From Rhodothermaceae bacterium bin80 (GTDB lineage: Bacteria > Bacteroidota > Rhodothermia > Rhodothermales > Bin80): DNA of 64,000 bases. Shown here in pieces: positions 17,944-26,678 of this stretch. The position numbers and the translations under genes are program-made. Within the stretch, counting starts at the first letter, position 1. Each line of letters opens with the position of its first letter. The stretch is from contig MPNB01000004.1 of NCBI GenBank assembly GCA_002238805.1, positions 1 through 64,000 of the forward strand. Direction: 5' to 3'. The notes under the pieces were generated by a model. It saw only the letters and a program-made list of their open reading frames with translations, searched no databases and was not told where the DNA came from.

Positions 17944-18915
17944 TTACTGAGACCAGGAAGTCGGTTCGCGGTCCCACCGATGTGTATACAAAGCTTCAAG
18001 CAATGATGATTCCAGGGGGCCTTTGTCGCTGGTGGCAATATTGGCTTCCACATGGTGTAATTTGCGCATCCCTGGTATCGTTGTGCTAACGATGGGGTTG
18101 CTCAGGATGAAACGGAGTGCCATTTCAGGCATGGTACTGTCTGGAGGTACTAAAGCCCGTAATGGTTCTGCGTGTGCTACGCTGCTGCGCAGATTTTCCT
18201 TGACAAAGTAAGTATTCCGCCAATCTTCCGTGGGCCATGTGGAGTCAAGTGTGATATTGCCTGTCAGCGTGCCTTCATCGAAGGGTACCCGGGCAATGAC
18301 TCCGACATGATGTTCCTGACAGGCAGGAAACAGCTCATCTACAGGGTTTTGATCAAAGATGTTGTAGATCACCTGTACGCAGTCCACGAGCCCGCTGCGC
18401 ACGGCTTGGATTCCATTCCAAGGTTCCCATCTGTTGAGACTGATACCGATTGCGTTAATCTGCCCGTTATTCTTGGATCGTTGGAGTTCCTGTATCCAAC
18501 GATCATCTTGTAGCCATGAATCCTCCCATGTGTGGAGTTGCATTACATCCAGCTGTTCCAGGCCGGTGTTCTGGAGGCTTTGCTCAATATATTCACGAAC
18601 ATAGCTGGGAGGATAGCAGTTTTCGAGTGTATGCTCACGGCGGCTGGGCCAGGTGCGATTCTTTGGTGGCACCTTGGAGGCCGTGTAGAGACGCTTATCA
18701 GGATTGGCGCGCACAAGTTTCCCCAGGAGCTCTTCGCTGTGACCGTTACCGTATGCCCAGGCTGTATCAAAGAAGGTACACCCGAGGTCAACCGCCCGTT
18801 GCATGGACCGCATGGACTGCGCGTCTTCTGAGCCTGTCCAACCTGCCATGCCCCACATTCCGTAACCGATTTCGCTTACGGGAAATCCGGTTTGACCTAG
18901 TGTTCGATAATTCAT
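17944..18915 (-). CDS. Aldo/keto reductase
   Basis: NADPH-dependent (beta/alpha)8 oxidoreductase. The start MNYRTLGQTGFPVSEIGYGMWG is typical. The catalytic tetrad is visible: Asp and Tyr in FFDTAWAYGNG, Lys in LYTASKVPP, and His in MQLHTWED. A cofactor-binding C-terminal part (IVSTTIPGMRKLHHVEAN) follows. At 323 aa it resembles the AKR groups often annotated as general stress proteins. Physiological substrate unknown. It lies 86 bp upstream of the TonB receptor on the same strand. Confidence 0.93.
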   Translation of the reverse strand: MNYRTLGQTGFPVSEIGYGMWGMAGWTGSEDAQSMRSMQRAVDLGCTFFDTAWAYGNGHSEELLGKLVRANPDKRLYTASKVPPKNRTWPSRREHTLENCYPPSYVREYIEQSLQNTGLEQLDVMQLHTWEDSWLQDDRWIQELQRSKNNGQINAIGISLNRWEPWNGIQAVRSGLVDCVQVIYNIFDQNPVDELFPACQEHHVGVIARVPFDEGTLTGNITLDSTWPTEDWRNTYFVKENLRSSVAHAEPLRALVPPDSTMPEMALRFILSNPIVSTTIPGMRKLHHVEANIATSDKGPLESSLLEALYTHRWDREPTSWSQ

Positions 18916-19344
18916 GTGCTTGATTTATGCAACTGGTTGCGCTCTGATGCAGAGGCAATAGGAAATTATGTACTTAACTGTAACTCGCGAGAACCTTTCC
19001 GGCAGGCGAAAGGCATACGGACACACTGAGCCAGATGACAGTCCGAACCCAGTGCTTACCATAACATCACTCGCTAAGTGATGCCATGACCGTTTCCCGG
19101 TTTACTAAATTTTAGATCGTTTGTTTATGAACGAAACGGCGAGTACCTATTCACAACACTCGCGGTAGAACCCTAATTTTAAAGTGATGATTGTTGATGA
19201 GGCATAGCTTTTGGGGAAAGCAAATCACGATGCGTCTGGTTTTTTCCAAAAGAGTACCATGTATTCTATCAATGGGGCGAAACGAATAGCACTAGGGTTT
19301 GTATTATTGTCGCGGGCTCACTACTCCTTCTTGACCAGAGCAAA
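18916..19344. other. Intergenic region, divergent, nothing identified
   Basis: 429 bp between the leftward aldo/keto reductase and the rightward antitoxin gene. I saw no ORF, tRNA or clear terminator. It must hold the promoters for both directions, but I could not assign them. It marks the entry into the eroded accessory region. Confidence 0.5.
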
Positions 19345-19992
19345 ATGATCTACGGCGAGGTTTCCGTGCAGGAGTATCCCCTTTACTCCCGTCGAGACGT
19401 GTCCGAAGCCCTGCGGATGTCGCACTCCACACTATATTGGTGGTTAAGGAGCAACCACAGGGGATCTGTGATATCGGTATCGCGTCACGACCGGGCGCTG
19501 AACTTTCTCCAGCTTTCGGAGGCGTTTGCAATAGCCCACATGAGGAAAACTCTGGGGATTTCCCTCTCCAAAATACGGCAAGCCTCGGAATACCTAAGAA
19601 ATAACCTTGGAATCCGCTATCCCCTGATCAATCCAGGGATTCGTGTTGGAACCGATGTTTACTTTAGACACGCCAGGGATATTTTGTTGAATGCGTCACG
19701 TCATGGACAAGTAGAGTCAGAAGAGCTTATTGGCGAGTACATTAGTCGGATTGCGTTTGGAGAGGAGGATCTCCCCGACGCAGTGTATCCCTGGATCCCG
19801 GGTAATGAAAGAAGGAGTATTCAGATTAATCCTCGAATCCGGTTTGGGCAGCCCACCATAGCGGGGACTGGAATATCCGTCGCGGCTGTACGAGGCAGGT
19901 TCGAGGCCGACGAATCCCCGGAAGACATTGCGGAAAGCTATGAAATTAGCCACGCCAGAGTTGAGGATGCCCTAGCTTACGCCGCGTGCTAG
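19345..19992 (+). CDS. HTH plus DUF433 antitoxin (VapB45-like)
   Basis: 215 aa in two parts. Residues about 10-75 look like a MerR-type winged helix-turn-helix (YSRRDVSEALRMSHSTLYWW). The C-terminal 60 residues form a DUF433 domain (INPRIRFGQPTIAGTGISV...SPEDIAESYEISHARVEDAL). Such proteins are predicted antitoxins that neutralise a DUF5615 PIN-like toxin encoded directly downstream and repress their own operon. The expected toxin is present here but broken. Confidence 0.8.
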   Translation: MIYGEVSVQEYPLYSRRDVSEALRMSHSTLYWWLRSNHRGSVISVSRHDRALNFLQLSEAFAIAHMRKTLGISLSKIRQASEYLRNNLGIRYPLINPGIRVGTDVYFRHARDILLNASRHGQVESEELIGEYISRIAFGEEDLPDAVYPWIPGNERRSIQINPRIRFGQPTIAGTGISVAAVRGRFEADESPEDIAESYEISHARVEDALAYAAC

Positions 19993-20410
19993 TGAGCCTA
20001 AGTTCTACGTAGACGAGTGCCTTGACAGCAACCATTTTATTGAGTCTCTAAGGGGCGCTGGGTTGGAGATAGTTAGGCATAGGGATATACTTGATAGGGG
20101 TGTGCCCGATGAAGAGTGGATTAGAAAAGTGTCCGGGGCGGAGTATTTCGCAGTAACTTAAGATTACAAGATTATGCGAAATGCATATCAGTCTGGACTT
20201 ATCATGAACAGCCGCTTGGGGCTATTTATTGTTCGGTACAGGGATCGCGCGCACGCAGAGGAAGGGGAATTGGTAGTCCAAAACAGCACAAAATTGCTCA
20301 GATTTATCAGAAAAAACCATCGCCCTTTCATTGCTACAATAACGCCCTCAGGGGTGCATGGGCGCAGGCCACAAGGCAGGAACTGGGGACGAAGGTACGT
20401 AGAAACTTAG
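19984..20410 (+). pseudogene. Broken DUF5615/VapC45-like PIN toxin
   Basis: Directly after the antitoxin, one frame reads FYVDECLDSNHFIESLRGAG, then DRGVPDEEWIRKVSGAEYFA, then a TAA stop (20159-20161) exactly where the family has a Lys (usually VxTKD). The same frame continues DYKIMRNAYQSG...PFIATITPSG to 20410. Acidic PIN-like residues (D of VDE, D of PDEEW, D of the T-D-Y segment) are retained. No ATG, GTG or TTG precedes the fragment in frame. One A-to-T change and the missing start would silence the toxin. The part after the stop could be translated alone but would lack the active site. Confidence 0.75.
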
Positions 20411-20815
20411 TAGGGTACTCCTTTCGGAGAATGCGCACAGTGCCGCGTGGTGTTGGCTCAACTGTAATTCCGGAGTCTTGCCAATCTTTGTGTTGGGCAC
20501 TTCACGTGTCTATACTTGCTGGGGCGCACCTATGGGAACAGTGGAAAAACCAACCCCGCCGATACCGAGCACTGCGGAAGCTAGATGTTCACCACGAGTT
20601 GGCGGCTAACTTGGCTGGCAGTGGACGTGGCGCATGGCGGCTCAATTTATCGCCCGCATTCTGCTATGCGCTTCCGAACGCGCTCTTCGCCCAACTCGGA
20701 CTGGTGCAGTTAGCCCCAGAACCGAACCGCTAATATCCATGAACCGTCGTGTACGGATCCGTACGAACGGTGGTGTGGGGAGGGAGGGGGCGGCGAGTCT
20801 CCTCCCTATCCTGAT
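20411..20815 (+). mobile_element. 3' relic of a group II intron (domains V and VI)
   Basis: A strong group II intron domain V is at 20741-20777. An 8-bp stem (ACCGTCGT with ACGGTGGT, allowing G-T) is followed by a 2-nt bulge on the 3' strand, a GTACG/CGTAC stem and a 4-nt loop. Domain VI (20777-20815) is a GC-rich hairpin ending CTCCCTATCCTGAT. The 300 bp upstream read ELAANLAGSGRGAWRLNLSP and ALPNALFAQLG, like short frames often found after group II intron reverse transcriptases. The reverse transcriptase itself and the 5' domains are gone. Confidence 0.6.
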
Positions 20816-21286
20816 CAATGCCAGTTGGATCAAATGCTGGACTACAAATGTCGTGAGATGATAAGGTCAAGCGGCGTATACGAGTCAGCGGTGTTATTTG
20901 TGTGGGCAGACCAGAGCAGGTAATCGTAAGACGCAACTCAAATCCGAGTGTATGGCCTGGCCATGCGGGCCTGAATGCGGACGCAAACATACGGGTCTCG
21001 GGGATTGGGGCAACTGCAAGGCGACGGGCGTTCGGGTTACCGACCCCTATGACCCGTGAAATTGGTACAGTGCAGTTAGGTACATATCCTCTGATAATGA
21101 CATGTTCCACATCGTGGAAACACGGCGGTTTCTATCTTGGCTGTAACAATGGTCCGATATTTGCGGTTACCACAGGCAGGCCTGTATGCTACCTTTTAGG
21201 TACGAATGGCGTCTAAGCATTAAACAGGGACCAAACACCGCAAGAACCAGTTAATTTCCCGTATCCAGATATAAATCGCCGATCCC
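20816..21286. other. Intergenic region with no recognisable gene
   Basis: About 470 bp between the intron relic and the lipoprotein gene. Open frames exist on both strands, the longest 126 codons on the minus strand crossing domain V. They show no family resemblance, and that one is probably an artefact of the structured RNA. I saw no repeat or terminator. Confidence 0.4.
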
Positions 21287-22555
21287 ATGACAGAGTATTT
21301 GCACAAGTTCGTTAATGGTAAATCTTTCGTACGGTTCAGCCCGGTTTTGGGCATACTGTTATTGACTGCGGGGTGCTACACGCAATTGGGCGTCGGGTAT
21401 TTCGAGAGGGAGCCTGATTATCAGGAGGTCACGGAATATGATACTCCGTATGGAGACAGTGTGGTGGTTGATAACTATTACTATGACAGCCATGATGGCT
21501 ACTACGACCACTACTATCCCCGCACCTTTCGTTATCGCAGGCATTTTTCCACATTTTACGGGCATCCGTACACTGTTATAGATCCGTATTACGATCCTTT
21601 CTGGTATGATCCGTTCTACGATGACTTCTGGTATGGTCGATCCAGTTTGCATCTGAGTTTTGGCTGGGGTAGATCGTTCTTTGGGTCACCATTGGGCTAC
21701 GGTTGGCATCACCCCTATCGGTATGATCCCTATTTCTATTCTGGTGGATATCATGGTGGATGGTACGGTGGTGGATGGTACAATACGCCTGGGGTCTACT
21801 GGAGCGGCCGATCGGGCCATTATGGTCCCAGGGGATCACGTATTGGGCGTGGCGGCGTTGCAGCGGGTGGCCGCTATGGGATTGCCGAAGACGATTTGCG
21901 TGTTGGCCGGCGCAACGCACCGAACAATCAGGGCAAGGGCACAAGTGCACTGGCCAGGAGCCGAACCCGTAGTGGAGTAGTGGCAGGTGGCACAACCTTA
22001 CGTGGTGTGCAGCGCTCAGGTGGTAGTGCAGAACCTTCACGGACGCGTGGTGGGGTTGTACGCAGCACATCAGGTAGCGGCACCACTCGCTCAAGGCCTA
22101 CGACACGTTCAACAACGCGCACACGCGGCACTGTGCGTTCGACACCTACGACACGTTCAACAACGCGCACACGCGGCACTGTGCGTTCGACACCTACGAC
22201 ACGTTCAACAACGCGCACACGCGGTACTGTGCGTTCGACACCTACGACACGTTCAACAACGCGCACACGCGGTACTGTACGTTCTGTACCTACGACTCGT
22301 TCAACGCCGCGTACACGCAGTTCAGGCGGCAGTACACGCTCAACGCCCACGACGCGTTCGACGCCACGTACACGCAGTTCAGGCGGCAGCAGTCGTTCAA
22401 CACCAACGACGCGTTCAACGCCGCGTACACGCAGTTCAGGCGGCAGCAGTCGTTCGACGCCTGCAACGCGTTCGTCACCACGAAGCGGTAGTACATCCAA
22501 GGCACCTGCGAGAAGTTCGAGCAGAGGTTCTTCGTCCCGTCGAGGAGGAAACTAG
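21287..22555 (+). CDS. Lipoprotein with Tyr/Asp-rich middle and Thr/Arg-rich tandem repeats
   Basis: 422 aa. The N-terminus is a lipoprotein signal (FSPVLGILLLTAGC, lipobox Cys about residue 29). Residues about 45-165 are very rich in Tyr, Asp, Phe, Gly and Trp (e.g. DPYYDPFWYDPFYDDFWYG). The C-terminal half is strongly basic and low-complexity, with 16-residue units (STPTTRSTTRTRGTVR) turning into 19-residue units (STPTTRSTPRTRSSGG). No family assignment is possible. The cationic tail could bind LPS, DNA or polysaccharide, but this is speculation. It is a single-gene unit upstream of the FadL-like porin. Confidence 0.75.
   Translation: MTEYLHKFVNGKSFVRFSPVLGILLLTAGCYTQLGVGYFEREPDYQEVTEYDTPYGDSVVVDNYYYDSHDGYYDHYYPRTFRYRRHFSTFYGHPYTVIDPYYDPFWYDPFYDDFWYGRSSLHLSFGWGRSFFGSPLGYGWHHPYRYDPYFYSGGYHGGWYGGGWYNTPGVYWSGRSGHYGPRGSRIGRGGVAAGGRYGIAEDDLRVGRRNAPNNQGKGTSALARSRTRSGVVAGGTTLRGVQRSGGSAEPSRTRGGVVRSTSGSGTTRSRPTTRSTTRTRGTVRSTPTTRSTTRTRGTVRSTPTTRSTTRTRGTVRSTPTTRSTTRTRGTVRSVPTTRSTPRTRSSGGSTRSTPTTRSTPRTRSSGGSSRSTPTTRSTPRTRSSGGSSRSTPATRSSPRSGSTSKAPARSSSRGSSSRRGGN
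22091..22470 (+). repeat. Coding tandem repeats (48-bp then 57-bp units)
   Basis: Four nearly identical 48-bp units (about 22091-22282), each encoding TTRSTTRTRGTVRSTP with a few synonymous changes, pass into about three 57-bp units (about 22283-22470) encoding TRSTPRTRSSGGS-type blocks. Near identity at the DNA level suggests recent expansion by slippage or unequal recombination, so copy number may vary between strains. Confidence 0.85.
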
Positions 22556-22682
22556 CGTCCTTCGGTTAGAAGAGCAGGGTACACTCAAGAACGCATCGTG
22601 ACGAACCTGTCAGACACTTGAACCCAGTGAGGGGTAGGGGGCGTACGCACCATAAACAATCACCAAGAGCACATTTCTTTCA

Positions 22683-24293
22683 ATGAAGCAGCTGAGCAGT
22701 AACATCATCAGAATTTTCATGGGTAGCATTGTAGCTATCATGACGATTACAGTGTCTTCGGCAGACGCACAAAGTGCCGGTGATGCCTTGAGATTCAGTC
22801 AGCGAGAAATATCTGTCGGCGCACGCATGACTGGAATGTCCACGCGTGGCTTTGCAGGAATCGGAGACTACAATGCCATGCACAGTAATCCAGCCGGGAT
22901 TGGATACATCAGTGATTCGCAATTTAACATATCCATAAGGGGAAATACTGTTGATGACGAATTTGAGACCGGGAGTGGAGGGCTTAGACTCGACAATGGT
23001 ATGTCAACTGCCGAGCAATCGGGGTTGGGGAATATAGCCATTCTATATGATGTGCCCGTGACGCAAGGGTCACTCGTTGTCGGGCTTGGCCTTAGCCGGG
23101 TACGTGATTTTACACGCGAGTTGGATTTTTCAGGAGTGAATTCCACGAGTACCATCTCCTCATCGTTCCTGCCATTCGATAACGAATACAGGATAGATGA
23201 AAACGGCAACCTTGAGGAACTGAATGACCTACCATTTGCGGCTTTTAACGCCGGTATATTTGAATATTACCAAGATCTCCATTTACAGGGTGAGTATCCG
23301 TTCTTAGAGGCTGTTGTGCCTGGTACCTCAATTGAGCAGTTAGGGGTTGTGACGGAAGCAGGGGGGTTATATGAAGCTACCGGAGCGATAGCTTGGCAGG
23401 CAACTAGAGAGGTGATGGTCGGTGTTTCGGCAAACCTGATTCTTGGTAATTACCGTTTCGATTACAGCCTCACGGAAAGGGATATCTTTAACGAGAACAC
23501 TAGCGAGCACTATGATGTGCTTCTTGATGATGGCAGCCTATTACAGGGCTTCAATGAGCTCGGCTATGAGCAGCAATTACGGAGTGATATGGTCGGACTT
23601 AATTTTCGGACCGGTATCAGTACAACACTAGGTAGGGCATTCCGTGTTGGAGTCACATTTGAATCTCCTACCTGGACCTATATAGAGGAGAGCTATGGAG
23701 AGCAGTTTGTTACACGGTTTGATGTCGGAGGTGAGCTTAGCTACGGAGAGCTCAATGATGATATTGGCAGTGGTGTCTTTGAGTACTCATTACGTTCGCC
23801 GTGGCGTTTAGGCGCTGGACTACAGTTTTCCAGCGGGTCGTTTACACTTACTGCGGAAGGGGAGCTAGTTGACTGGGGCCAGCTTAAACTAAGTTCAGAT
23901 GAAGGCGGAGATGTTTTTCGCGAAACAAATCGTGTGATTGAGAACACGTACGAAATGGTTATAAACGCTGCCCTAGGTGCTGAATGGAAAATTGGTAGGT
24001 TTGATATTCGGGGCGGCGTTGCTGTTCGTCCTGCGCCACATGAATCTGGCCTACTGGAAATTACGGCCTCGGATGCTCTGGAATTGGGAGAACGTATTGC
24101 CGTATCCCTCGGGCTTGGGTTCCGGTTCACAGACAGTGTTCGTATGGATCTCGGCTTACAGACAGTAAGAACGGAGGATTACTGGCATGCTTACCCTTCG
24201 GATGCTGGAGGACCAAGGCAGGATGCACAGGTTCAGATCAATGAAACGCTGACCAAAGATGTAGCTGTACTTGAACTTACCTGGAAATTCTAG
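22683..24293 (+). CDS. Outer-membrane transport protein, OmpP1/FadL/TodX type
   Basis: 536 aa. Signal peptide (FMGSIVAIMTITVSSADAQ) and then the family's N-terminal pattern: ALRFSQREISVGARMTGMST and DYNAMHSNPAGIGY ('NPAG' hatch-like region). Long alternating beta-strands follow and the chain ends in an aromatic residue (LELTWKF). FadL-type barrels move hydrophobic compounds across the outer membrane; the substrate is unknown here. The downstream lipoprotein fragment begins 57 bp later. Confidence 0.82.
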   Translation: MKQLSSNIIRIFMGSIVAIMTITVSSADAQSAGDALRFSQREISVGARMTGMSTRGFAGIGDYNAMHSNPAGIGYISDSQFNISIRGNTVDDEFETGSGGLRLDNGMSTAEQSGLGNIAILYDVPVTQGSLVVGLGLSRVRDFTRELDFSGVNSTSTISSSFLPFDNEYRIDENGNLEELNDLPFAAFNAGIFEYYQDLHLQGEYPFLEAVVPGTSIEQLGVVTEAGGLYEATGAIAWQATREVMVGVSANLILGNYRFDYSLTERDIFNENTSEHYDVLLDDGSLLQGFNELGYEQQLRSDMVGLNFRTGISTTLGRAFRVGVTFESPTWTYIEESYGEQFVTRFDVGGELSYGELNDDIGSGVFEYSLRSPWRLGAGLQFSSGSFTLTAEGELVDWGQLKLSSDEGGDVFRETNRVIENTYEMVINAALGAEWKIGRFDIRGGVAVRPAPHESGLLEITASDALELGERIAVSLGLGFRFTDSVRMDLGLQTVRTEDYWHAYPSDAGGPRQDAQVQINETLTKDVAVLELTWKF

Positions 24294-24350
24294 AACCTGT
24301 ACTTCAACCCGAAGTTGGAGAGACTTCCAAGTTCAAAAGGTTGAGCTATA

Positions 24351-24764
24351 ATGCACCTCTCTCGAACGTTCCGTTTTGTTTGGTTTGGGTGCCTGATCCT
24401 GGTTGCGTCATGTAGGGTCGAATCCACGGACAATCCAAGCGTACGAAGTGGTACAATGCACCCCACACCAGACAATATTCCTGGTGTTGACGAGGTCACA
24501 CACACACTCCGACCAAGTTCATCTCCCCAGTCCTTGTTCATTCCGGCCCCTTCGGACAGTATAGGAAAGGATTCGGGAGAGGACTATGAGATGATCGGTG
24601 AAATTCGAGCCCTGGAGGTTGATGATACTGGGCGTATTTTCATATTGGCCCATAATATTCATGTGAGATCAGTTAGTGAGTTTGGCAAAACCAATGATGA
24701 GCCTTTGTCTCTTGTTTTCGTTCCAATGAAAAGGGCGTATCACGCCTGTTTCCACGGGTTTTGA
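24351..24764 (+). pseudogene. Truncated lipoprotein (6-bladed beta-propeller type N-terminus)
   Basis: The N-terminus is a lipoprotein signal (FVWFGCLILVASC) followed by a linker and the start of an NHL-like first blade (MIGEIRALEVDDTGRIFIL). At 24649 the sequence enters a 173-bp repeat found again at 26493, and the reading continues 38 unrelated codons to a stop. The normal gene would be about 350-400 aa. A frame at about 24850-24990 (DLFDSTDYWVSSMNQMGSPS...) might be a displaced piece of the same or another gene. Cut by insertion or rearrangement. Confidence 0.65.
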
Positions 24765-24821
24765 CTTGATTACGCCCTGTTGCGGCCTTGCCCATTTTTG
24801 CCGTGCGCCGTGGAAAGGCGC
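24649..24821 (+). repeat. 173-bp direct repeat, copy 1
   Basis: Begins CCCATAATATTCATGTGAG and ends GTGGAAAGGCGC. It differs from copy 2 (26493-26665) at only a handful of positions. It contains AGGGCGT/ACGCCCT and, only in this copy, a complete GCCGTGCGCC/GGCGCACGGC perfect inverted repeat at its right edge. It truncates the lipoprotein gene. No terminal inverted repeats or target duplication were found. Confidence 0.85.
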
Positions 24822-25125
24822 ACGGCAAAGTCGGGCTAAGTTCCAACTAACCTTGGTACCACGCCGGACCTATTTGATTCGACCGATTATTGGGTCTCGT
24901 CCATGAACCAAATGGGATCGCCTAGCTGGGAATGGCTATTTTCGGAATCAGAAAGGTTGACAAGGTGGTCTGTGATCACGCGGATGGAATGGTAGATGGC
25001 AGGCACTCATCGTGCACAGGCAACAATCGGGGGATTCCCAAGCATTCGGGACACAACGGATCAAGGGAGGAAGCATATAGGTCTGGTGAGGCAATCATGA
25101 TCAGACGAAGCGGTGCACAATTCCT

Positions 25126-25476
25126 TTAGCCAGGAAATAAGCGCAACGCAGCGAAAAGGAGCCCCATGCCACTGAAAAATGTTACAACCATCCAGCGCAA
25201 AAGCCGGACTTCTAGAGTTTTTATTTCAGTGCGTACAGTACCTATTTGCGTGTTCATGTCACCGCGCAAATCGCTTATTTGCGTGTTCATGTCACCGCGC
25301 AAATCGCTTATTTCGGCGCGTACAGTTTGGATTTGACTAGTCACAAAATCCTTGGTTGCAAGATCTTGCTGTTGTTTTTCGGTGGAATCCGCAATCGCTT
25401 TGGCATGTGCTTGTGCGTGTTCCCATTTAACCCCCGCGGCTTTGAGATCGCGAGCAACTGCAAGAGTATCTATCAT
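25126..25476 (-). CDS. DUF1640-like coiled-coil membrane protein
   Basis: About 116 aa from the ATG at 25476: IDTLAVARDLKAAGVKWEHA, then a charged coiled coil with repeated ISDLRGDMNTQ units and one C-terminal transmembrane helix (WMVVTFFSGMGLLFAALRL). Coiled coil plus C-terminal anchor matches the DUF1640 (CCDC90-like) group; function unknown in bacteria. A 33-bp exact tandem duplication (25245-25277 and 25278-25310) makes two identical 11-residue units. It lies within the segment bounded by the 173-bp repeats. Confidence 0.65.
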   Translation of the reverse strand: MIDTLAVARDLKAAGVKWEHAQAHAKAIADSTEKQQQDLATKDFVTSQIQTVRAEISDLRGDMNTQISDLRGDMNTQIGTVRTEIKTLEVRLLRWMVVTFFSGMGLLFAALRLFPG

Positions 25477-25681
25477 GTTCTTACAATAATGTGATATTTT
25501 CACAAAAACACTCACCGGGCCTACGCCCATCCAGAGTTATTGGTTCCCCGCTTGTATCTGTGTTAGAACGATACTTCCGGTTTCAAAGTGAGGAATAGAA
25601 ATTTTCGCTTCATTGAATTCGCGTAAATGAGGATGGACCTTGGGCAGAGTATTTTGGATGGATCGTCATCTTGGTCGTGCA

Positions 25682-26484
25682 CTAAGCTACGGAGCTATCA
25701 AACACGATGTTGATGGGAGTTCCTCTTTGAATATGAAGGAGTGTCCCCGCATTGCCTTGATTTACGGCAACCTCAAGTAGATTGCTGCTCCCAAATAACA
25801 TTAAAGTTTCTCCCACAGGCACATCGCTATAGGTGTGATGAATGTTGCGAATGATCCCACTTCCGACATAGCCCGTTACATCTCTGCCTACAGAATGCCT
25901 CGCGAAAAGGGTACGCGAAATATTCGTGATGCAGTTGCCAAAGTGGTCAACATACACGACCCAGCCTCGAATGCCTTCTTCATCATCCATCGGCAACGCC
26001 CAGTGAAGTAGCTCCAAGTGCGAAGCAGGGGAGCCCAGGTCTTCGGGTGGGACCCCACTTGCCAATCTTGCAGCTGCAGGCGCAAAAAATCTCTACCGTG
26101 AAAGGTAGAAGAGAGCGGCTGCTCCTTATCCACCTTCAATTCGACCACTTGATCTGGTGTCTCCGTTTCCAGAAGGAGTGCAAACAATCCGTTGTTCGGG
26201 CCAACAAAATAATGGTCATTATGCCTCAATGCGACGGCACGACGCTCATATCCAACGCCGGAGTCTACGACAACCAGATGAACGGCTCCCGAATGAAAGT
26301 ATTGTAGGGACTGCTGCATCACAAATGCCGCCGCCATTACATCAAAGCCTTGAACTTCATGGGTAATATCAACCAGCGTCAAATTCGGGTTGATGCCGAG
26401 CATCATGCCCTTCATGGCACCAACATAACCTTCGCGAGTGCCAAAATCTGTCGTCAGAGTTACAATAGGAGTACGGCGATCCAT
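25682..26484 (-). pseudogene. Frameshifted SAM hydrolase (DUF62 / SAM hydroxide adenosyltransferase)
   Basis: The N-terminal half (from ATG 26484) reads PIVTLTTDFGTREGYVGAMK...VHLVVVDSGVGYERRAVAL...FVGPNNGLFALLL, the SAM-hydrolase/chlorinase-fluorinase fold. The usual FHGRD(I/F)FAPAAA segment is reached, but after FHGRD the frame is lost in a run of six T (A6 on plus, 26084-26089). One more T restores FAPAAARLASGVPPEDLGSP and the C-terminal beta domain to 25682 (WVVYVDHFGNCITNI). Either a recent inactivation, a sequencing error, or slippage in the homopolymer. Family enzymes split SAM to adenosine and methionine. Confidence 0.85.
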
Positions 26485-26492
26485 GAGTTAGA

Positions 26493-26665
26493 CCCATAAT
26501 ATTCATGTGAGATCAGTTAGTGAGTTTGGCAAAACCAATGATGAGCCTTTGTCTCTTGTTCTCGCTCCAATGAAAAGGGCGTATCACGCCTGTTTCCACG
26601 GGTTTTGGCTTGATTACGCCCTGTTGCAGCCTTGCCCATCTTTGCCGTGCGCCGTGGAAAGGCGC
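26493..26665 (+). repeat. 173-bp direct repeat, copy 2
   Basis: Near-identical to 24649-24821, same length and orientation. It starts 9 bp upstream of the SAM hydrolase start codon. At the right edge the hairpin is shortened to GCGCC/GGCGC and followed by TTTT, giving a terminator-like end. A group II intron-like 5' end begins 13 bp further on. Confidence 0.85.
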
Positions 26666-26678
26666 TTTTCTGTGGCGG

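Noticed and set aside
20730-21110. 126-codon minus-strand ORF
   Set aside because: Its last third is the complement of the group II domain V/VI hairpins, and the rest has no resemblance to a protein family.
21928-22500. 190-codon minus-strand frame over the lipoprotein repeats
   Set aside because: It only mirrors the tandem repeats in the opposite frame. The plus-strand frame has a signal peptide and continuous coding character.
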